NCBI RefSeq assembly: GCF_010509075.1
Contig: NZ_CP048433.1
Span: 62,001 to 126,000 of the forward strand
Source of the DNA: Collinsella aerofaciens ATCC 25986
Lineage (GTDB): Bacteria > Actinomycetota > Coriobacteriia > Coriobacteriales > Coriobacteriaceae
Reading direction: 5' to 3'
Length of the DNA: 64,000 nt
This document shows positions 58,867 to 64,000 of this stretch, piece by piece. Each line of letters starts with the position of its first letter. Position 1 is the first letter of the stretch. A program made the translations under genes and the position numbers. The notes beneath the pieces were generated by a model. That model worked only from the letters and a program-made list of their open reading frames with translations. It was not told the DNA's origin and made no database searches.

Positions 58867-60057
58867 GTGCAATATCGCGTTGACCCCAAAAGCGGTAACC
58901 GTATCTCGGCGTTGGGGCTGGGCTGCATGAGGTTTCCCGGTGCGCCGGGACGCCCGGATGCGAAGACAGCCGACGCCATCATCTCCCGTGCGGTGGAGCA
59001 GGGGATTAACTACCTGGACACGGCCTATCTCTATCCCGGCAACGAGGCTTGCGTGGGCGCTTCGCTTGAGCGCCTAGGCCTACGCGACCAGGTTTTGCTC
59101 GCGACCAAGCTGCCGCATGCTTCGTGCAAATGCGCGGAGGATTTCGACCGGTTCTTCGACGAGCAACTGCGCCGCCTGCGGACCGACCATATCGACTATT
59201 ACCTCATGCACAACATTACCTCGCCCGCCCAGTGGGAACGTGTGGTGGCGTTGGGCATCGAGGACTGGATCGCGCGTCAAAAGGCGGCGGGGCGCATTCG
59301 CCAGATTGGTTTTTCGTATCACGGCAGCGCGGCGGATTTCCTGACGGTGCTTGACGCATATGACTGGGATTTTTGCCAGATCCAGTACAACTATGCCGGC
59401 GAGCGTTACCAAGCGGGAACGGCAGGACTCATGGCGGCTGCGGAGCGCGGTCTTGCGGTGTTTGTGATGGAGCCACTGCTGGGCGGTCGTCTAGCGGGCA
59501 AACTTCCGCCGCGGGCACGCGCTGTGCTCGATGGCGCCCGTGACCCGCATTTGCGCACTCCGGCCGCCTGGGGGCTTTCGTGGGTGTGGAACCATCCTCA
59601 GGTGACGATGCTGCTTTCGGGTATGACCGATACCGCGCAGGTGGATGAGAACGCGGCGCTGGCCGATCGGGCCCTGCCGGATTCGATGACAGCTACTCAG
59701 CTCGATGCCATCGCGCGCGTGCTGAGAGAGTTTGAAAAATCGAATCGCGTTCCCTGCACGGGATGTGGCTATTGCATGCCGTGTCCTAAAGGCATCAATA
59801 TCCCTGGGTGTTTTGCCGCCTACAACGCAAGCTATGCGCATAGCTGGTTTACGGGTCTATCGCAGTACTTTACGGCGAGCGCGGTGCGCACAAGCGAGCC
59901 TAAGTTGGTGAGCAATTGCGTCAAGTGCGGCAAATGCGCGCGGCACTGTCCGCAGCACATCGATATTCCCGGACGCTTGGACGACGTACGCCGCCGTTTT
60001 CAGCCTGGCCCCGTGACGGCGGTGCTTAAGGCCTTCGGCAAAACGCGCTCCTCATGA
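58867..60057 (+). CDS. Aldo/keto reductase with C-terminal 4Fe-4S ferredoxin-like domain
   Basis: This 396-residue protein has an N-terminal aldo/keto reductase barrel (ALGLGCMRFP, YLDTAYLYPGNE, KLPHAS) with catalytic Tyr in the first motif region. The C-terminal domain has cysteine clusters CTGCGYCMPCPKG and CVKCGKCARHCPQ for iron-sulphur centres. Such fusions are common in anaerobes; the electron partner and substrate are unknown. The GTG start follows GGAGGAGG. Confidence 0.9.
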   Translation: MQYRVDPKSGNRISALGLGCMRFPGAPGRPDAKTADAIISRAVEQGINYLDTAYLYPGNEACVGASLERLGLRDQVLLATKLPHASCKCAEDFDRFFDEQLRRLRTDHIDYYLMHNITSPAQWERVVALGIEDWIARQKAAGRIRQIGFSYHGSAADFLTVLDAYDWDFCQIQYNYAGERYQAGTAGLMAAAERGLAVFVMEPLLGGRLAGKLPPRARAVLDGARDPHLRTPAAWGLSWVWNHPQVTMLLSGMTDTAQVDENAALADRALPDSMTATQLDAIARVLREFEKSNRVPCTGCGYCMPCPKGINIPGCFAAYNASYAHSWFTGLSQYFTASAVRTSEPKLVSNCVKCGKCARHCPQHIDIPGRLDDVRRRFQPGPVTAVLKAFGKTRSS

Positions 60058-60060
60058 CCC

Positions 60061-60136
60061 TTTTATAACTTGCGGTGGAATAGTTCCTGTTTGCGGCAGA
60101 ATAAGGCATCGACAGGAACTATTTCACCGCAACTGA
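60061..60136 (+). repeat. 76-base exact repeat, copy 1, before the MocA-type gene
   Basis: The repeat begins TTTTATAACTTGCGG and contains inverted arms GCGGTGGAATAGTTCCTGT and ACAGGAACTATTTCACCGC (19 pairs, one G-U) around a 21-base loop. It is identical at 61249-61324. It ends just before the ribosome site of the next gene. Confidence 0.9.
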
Positions 60137-60147
60137 AGGGGGCTGTC

Positions 60148-61167
60148 GTGGGCCATCGGGATTCATGTGATGATTTGCGTGAGGTTCGTTGGGGCGTTTT
60201 GGGCGCTGGACACATTTCGCATCGATTTGCATCGTCGCTCAAGGAGGTGGACGGGGCACGGCTTGTGGCTGCCGCCGGCCGCACTCCTTCGCATGTTGAG
60301 GAGTTTTGCAGGGCGTTTTCGATTGATGCCGCGCACAGTTATGCCACGGCTGACGATAGCGGCGATGCGGCTTATGATGCGCTGATTGCCGACCCCGATG
60401 TCGACGCAATCTACTTGGCTCTTCCACATGGCATGCATGCGCATTGGGTCTGTCGGGCACTGCGCGCGGGAAAGGCCGTGCTGTGCGAAAAGCCGGCCGT
60501 TTTGAATGAAGAAGAGGCCCATGCGATCGCCTCCGTTTCCCGTGAGTGCGGTGTGCCGTTTATGGAGGCGATGAAAAATCGGTTTTGTCCGATGCATACT
60601 CGCGTGAAGGTCTTGCTTGCGTCGGGCGAGCTCGGCCGTATTGTCTCGATTGAAAGCGTGCAAAAACTCGATTATGGTGAGCCTCCTTCGAGTTATCTGC
60701 TCGACCCGTTGCAGGGTGGCTGTCTATATGACATGGGCTGCTATGCGGTCGGTTGGTTTGAGGATTTGCTCGCGGGCGCGTGCGAGGTTTCGTCCCGTGA
60801 AGTTCGCTGGCGTGACGTATCGGGCGGCCGCGTGGATTGGGCCGATGAGATCCATATGAGTGTCGGCGGTATACCCATTCATATGGTGGTCGACGGCAAA
60901 GCAGCATATGAAAGCCGCTTAACGATTGCCTGCGAGCGGGGCTCGTTGGAAATCGAGCGCCTTCATCGCCCCGAACTCGCCCATGTGAAGTGCTCCGACG
61001 GACGAATGCTCGAAATAAATGCCCCGTTTGAGGTCGATGATTTCTACGGCGAAATCCAGCATGCGACCCAGCTCATCCGGGCGGGGAAACTCGAGAGTCC
61101 CGTCATGCCCCTTGCCGCCACACAGCGCTGCGCGCGTATTATCGAAGCAATCCGTCTAGCCCTCTAG
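60148..61167 (+). CDS. Gfo/Idh/MocA-family oxidoreductase
   Basis: This 339-residue protein has a Rossmann motif (VRWGVLGAGHISHRF), CEKPAVLN in the place of the family's EKP motif and a C-terminal substrate domain. It resembles trans-1,2-dihydrobenzene-1,2-diol dehydrogenase-like members, but the substrate is not predictable. GTG start follows GAAGGGGG. The 76-base repeat forms its leader. Confidence 0.87.
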   Translation: MGHRDSCDDLREVRWGVLGAGHISHRFASSLKEVDGARLVAAAGRTPSHVEEFCRAFSIDAAHSYATADDSGDAAYDALIADPDVDAIYLALPHGMHAHWVCRALRAGKAVLCEKPAVLNEEEAHAIASVSRECGVPFMEAMKNRFCPMHTRVKVLLASGELGRIVSIESVQKLDYGEPPSSYLLDPLQGGCLYDMGCYAVGWFEDLLAGACEVSSREVRWRDVSGGRVDWADEIHMSVGGIPIHMVVDGKAAYESRLTIACERGSLEIERLHRPELAHVKCSDGRMLEINAPFEVDDFYGEIQHATQLIRAGKLESPVMPLAATQRCARIIEAIRLAL

Positions 61168-61248
61168 GACCTGGCGCTGACGCGTGAGGGATCATGACGC
61201 CGGCGCCCGTAGCCGTAGTGCTTGGTGCCCCGCATCTCTGATGCCCCT

Positions 61249-61324
61249 TTTTATAACTTGCGGTGGAATAGTTCCTGTTTGCGGCAGAATAAGGCATCGA
61301 CAGGAACTATTTCACCGCAACTGA
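61249..61324 (+). repeat. 76-base exact repeat, copy 2, before nfo
   Basis: It is identical to 60061-60136, including the 21-base loop. Upstream CCC-T-run and downstream CTGA are also shared, and GAGGGGG lies next to each. It ends 16 bases before the nfo ATG. Confidence 0.9.
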
Positions 61325-61340
61325 TGAGGGGGAGCTGGGG

Positions 61341-62207
61341 ATGCTGACGATCGGGTGTCATCTATCCACGACGAAGGGCTATCGGGCGATGGGAGAGACG
61401 GCGTTGTCAATTGGCGCCAATACCTTTGCATTCTTTACGCGCAACCCGCGCGGCGGCAAGGCGAAAGATCTTGACATGGATGACGTGGCCGCCCTGCGCG
61501 AGCTTATGGCGCAAAATGATTTTGGCCCACTCGTGGCTCATGCCCCGTATACCTATAACCCCTGCTCAGCCAAAGAGCGGGCGCGCGAGTTTGCCCTGGA
61601 GGCCATGGCAGAGGACCTGCGGCGCATGGAGGCGCTGCCCGGCAACTACTACAACTTCCATCCCGGTGCGCATGTGGGGCAGGGCTCCGACGCCGGCATT
61701 CAGATGATCGTCGACACCCTGTGCCAGGTGATGTTTGAGGGGCAGCAGACGACGGTGCTGCTCGAGACCATGGCCGGCAAGGGCACCGAGGTGGGCCGCA
61801 GCTTTGAGGAGCTGGCGCTCATCATCGAGGGCGTTGCCGACAAGCGCCCCGAGCTGTCGGCCAAGTTGGGCGTTTGCCTGGACACCTGCCATGTGAATGA
61901 CGCCGGCTATGACATCGTCCACGATCTTGACGGTGTGCTTGACGAGTTCGATCGTGTGGTGGGTATCGAACGCCTGCGCGCCGTGCATATCAATGACTCC
62001 AAGAATCCCTGCGGCGCCCATAAGGATCGCCACGAGTGTATCGGCAAGGGCTACCTGGGTAGTGAAGAGTTTGGCGGCGGTATGCAGGTTATGCAGAATA
62101 TTGTATCGAATGGCCGCTTGCGCGCATTGCCATTCATTTTGGAGACACCGAACGAACTTGCAGGTTATGCGGCTGAAATCAAATTGTTAAGGTCATTGCA
62201 GCAGTGA
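61341..62207 (+). CDS. nfo: Endonuclease IV (AP endonuclease)
   Basis: This 288-residue zinc TIM-barrel enzyme cuts DNA at abasic sites. Metal ligands are in [50 protein letters not shown] and FILETPNE, all intact. The start follows GGGGGAGCTGGGG. Its leader is shared with the previous gene through the 76-base repeat. Confidence 0.95.
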   Translation: MLTIGCHLSTTKGYRAMGETALSIGANTFAFFTRNPRGGKAKDLDMDDVAALRELMAQNDFGPLVAHAPYTYNPCSAKERAREFALEAMAEDLRRMEALPGNYYNFHPGAHVGQGSDAGIQMIVDTLCQVMFEGQQTTVLLETMAGKGTEVGRSFEELALIIEGVADKRPELSAKLGVCLDTCHVNDAGYDIVHDLDGVLDEFDRVVGIERLRAVHINDSKNPCGAHKDRHECIGKGYLGSEEFGGGMQVMQNIVSNGRLRALPFILETPNELAGYAAEIKLLRSLQQ

Positions 62208-62354
62208 TGACTGTCATAAAGTGGAGTGCTCCATTCACGTTATGGGTTTGTTTCAATCAGTTTTCTAATTGCGGATTCTTCCAAGCGGGTGCATAATAAC
62301 CCTCAGTTTTTGCAGACCCCTGAATCACGTGGGGTCTTTGGAAGGAGACTGATT

Positions 62355-63215
62355 ATGAAGCTGAAGAAGCTTGGCGCATTTGCCGCCACGGGTGCTATGG
62401 CGCTCGCCCTCGCTCTGACGGGCTGCGGCTCGTCCAACGCCACCTCTGGTTCTGATGCCAGTTCCAGCAGCTCTGACGACGCTAAGGTCGAGAAGGTCGA
62501 CGGTTCCAAGGAGTACGCGCTCGTCAAGGACGGTACGCTGACCGTCGGCACCTCTGCCGAGTACGCTCCGTTTGAGTACAAGGATGACAACGGCGATTAT
62601 CAGGGCTTTGACCTTGAGCTCATCAAGGCTATCGGCGACAAGCTGGGCCTGGATGTCGAGTATGTCAACAATGACTTTGACACGCTGGTTCCGGGCGTCG
62701 CTTCGGGCGCCAAATATGACGTCTCCATCGCGGCTATCACCGACACGCCCGAGCGTGAGAAGGAAGTCACTTTCTCCGATTCCTACTACATGGACGATCA
62801 GGCTATCGTGACCAAGGTCGATAACACCGACATCACGGCCGACAACTTCAGCGAGAAGCTCAACAACGCCGACGCTACCATCATCGTCCAGTCTGGCTCG
62901 ACCGCCGAGGCCTTTGCCCAGGAAAACTTCCCCAAGGCCAAGATTGTCCCCTACAAGGACGCCACCGAGTGCTTCAGCGCCCTGCAGTCCGATAAGGGCG
63001 ACGCCGTAGTCACCAACCGCTCCGTTGCCAGCCAGCTGACCGCCGAGCAGTTCAACACCTGCCAGACCATCAAGCAGATCAGCACCGGCGAGGAGTACGC
63101 CATCGCCATCAACCAGGGCAACACCAAGCTCAAGGACGACATCAACCAGGCCATCAAGGACCTGACTGACGACGGTACCGTTGACGCCCTCATGGCTAAG
63201 TACAACATCAAGTAA
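62355..63215 (+). CDS. Amino-acid ABC transporter substrate-binding lipoprotein
   Basis: This 286-residue protein of SBP_bac_3 has a lipoprotein signal ending in LTGC, a Ser-rich linker, then the binding fold (LTVGTSAEYAPFEY, GFDLELIKAIGDKLGLDVEY, AAITDTPEREKEVTFS). It binds a polar amino acid such as glutamine or arginine; the exact ligand is uncertain. ATG follows GGAAGGAG. A hairpin at 63235 separates it from the permease gene. Confidence 0.92.
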   Translation: MKLKKLGAFAATGAMALALALTGCGSSNATSGSDASSSSSDDAKVEKVDGSKEYALVKDGTLTVGTSAEYAPFEYKDDNGDYQGFDLELIKAIGDKLGLDVEYVNNDFDTLVPGVASGAKYDVSIAAITDTPEREKEVTFSDSYYMDDQAIVTKVDNTDITADNFSEKLNNADATIIVQSGSTAEAFAQENFPKAKIVPYKDATECFSALQSDKGDAVVTNRSVASQLTAEQFNTCQTIKQISTGEEYAIAINQGNTKLKDDINQAIKDLTDDGTVDALMAKYNIK

Positions 63216-63234
63216 ATAGATGCTTGATTGCGCG

Positions 63235-63267
63235 TAGGCCCTTTCCGTTTTGCGGAGAGGGCCTTTG
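63235..63267 (+). terminator. Hairpin between the binding-protein and permease genes
   Basis: GGCCCTTTCCG pairs with CGGAGAGGGCC with one G-U and is followed by TTTGCG. As with the two peptide transporters, it is a weak terminator or stabiliser after a binding-protein gene. Confidence 0.65.
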
Positions 63268-63332
63268 CGCTTCTCTCGACGGAGAGCGTTTCCGTCTCGT
63301 TTTGCCGGCAACTTCTACGATAGGAGCCACCT

Positions 63333-64000
63333 TGTCTCGATTGAACGAAGGGGCCATGGGTCGGCGTTTTCCGCTGCCCTCGATGCTCCAAAAACTAGCC
63401 TGCGCCCTAGCTGTGGCGCTCGCTTTGTTGTGCGCGGGGACAGCCGCGCCTTCGACCGCCCAGGCGCTTGAGACCGCAAAGATTACCGCCCGACCCAACA
63501 CCGGTTCGGGCAGCGCTGTGGTCGGCGGCACCGAGACGCGCATTACCTGGGAAGTTCAGGCCGATGCCGACGAGGAGCTGAGCGGTCTTTCTCTGACGTT
63601 TGTCGACGGCACAACGTTTGGTATCGATGACACGCGATTGACGATGCTCTCGGGCGAGGACCTCATGGATCGTACGCCCATGAAGCCCACGTGCAAGGCT
63701 GACGGCCAGACGCTCAAGATTGACTTTGGCGAGACGGCGCCTGCCGGCGGCTTTTTCCGTGTCGAGGTTTACGGCGTGACGTTTCCCGTCGAGGGCGGCG
63801 AAGAGGCCTTTAGCGGCACCTATACGCTCGCCGACGGTTCGACCAAGAAGATTTCCAAGATTCCGTCGGTGGAGATCAAGGGCGTGACGGCATTCGATAA
63901 CTTCCTGGCCGATCTTAAGGAGCAGCCGTGGGTCGAGGCCTGGAACTCCAATATGTTCCTGCGCCTGTTCTTAAACCCAGTCATTTTGGTCCAAAGCCTG
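63333..64000 (+). CDS. Probable amino-acid ABC permease with N-terminal exported domain, 3'-truncated by the window edge
   Basis: The frame is open from a TTG at 63333 (after TAGGAG) or the in-frame ATG at 63357 to the window end, about 222 codons. A signal-like segment lies near residues 15-45, then about 130 residues of beta-rich sequence that I do not recognise (TRITWEVQADADEELSGLSL), then WNSNMFLRLFLNPVILVQSL, which resembles the start of an amino-acid permease. Its place after the binding-protein gene supports this. The permease domain itself lies beyond the window, so this call is tentative. Confidence 0.55.

Noticed and set aside
60061-60075. TATAAC within the 76-base repeat as a -10 promoter box
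   Set aside because: No -35-like sequence lies at suitable spacing before either copy, so a promoter inside the repeat is not supported by sequence alone.

Overview
The window reads as chromosomal DNA from a high-GC Gram-positive of the class Coriobacteriia, most likely Collinsella or a close relative. This is inferred from gene order (rapZ-whiA-gap-pgk-tpiA-gpmI-secG downstream of uvrC), Tat-type lipoprotein signals, many peptide-type ABC transporters and anaerobic metabolism (NrdD/NrdG). No database search was possible.

Layout. 1-1746 is the 3' part of uvrC. 2112-12542 is a sialic-acid utilisation cluster: an Opp-type ABC transporter (one subunit is a permease-ATPase fusion), an acetyl-esterase, a related protein that has lost its catalytic serine, then NanA, NanK and NanE. 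It lies between uvrC and rapZ, which are usually close together in actinobacteria. 12641-19779 holds rapZ, whiA and a glycolytic run (gap, pgk, tpiA, gpmI) ending with secG. 20074-26017 is a complete oligopeptide transporter, oppABCDF. 26034-34860 is a transposon nest: an IS110-type element broken by an IS21-type element and by an IS3-type element, with a second identical IS3 copy inside the IS21 istB, then a second IS110 gene and an IS200-type TnpA. Removing each insertion and one target duplication restores in-frame genes.

35182-41277 carries five tRNA genes, a PAS-GAF-SpoIIE phosphatase, a STAS-histidine-kinase-like fusion and an alpha-glucosidase. 41640-46882 holds nrdD behind an NrdR-type box, nrdG, and folE-HD-folB. 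46889-54302 is mostly minus strand (metallopeptidase, M19 dipeptidase, Fur-type regulator, acylphosphatase, oxidoreductase, RNase HI, LysR) around a plus-strand FKBP/UreE-like/HAD group. A divergent metY follows, with a LysR-type box, a clear promoter and a cysteine-containing leader peptide. 56198-64000 holds a secreted protein, panE, an aldo-keto reductase with ferredoxin-like clusters, a MocA-type oxidoreductase, nfo, and the start of an amino-acid ABC transporter.

The most interesting unexplained signal is a family of roughly 90-105 nt structured elements (10585-10672 minus, 11733-11830 plus, 38956-39060 minus). They share one helix plan (UG/UG step, five pairs, GR/GR step, GAAA/UUGA loop) although their arms differ completely in sequence, and two share an almost identical core with a compensatory base-pair change. 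Other long intergenic palindromes, a 76-bp exact repeat before two adjacent genes, and a palindrome in fixed register upstream of all three tRNA promoters are also reported.
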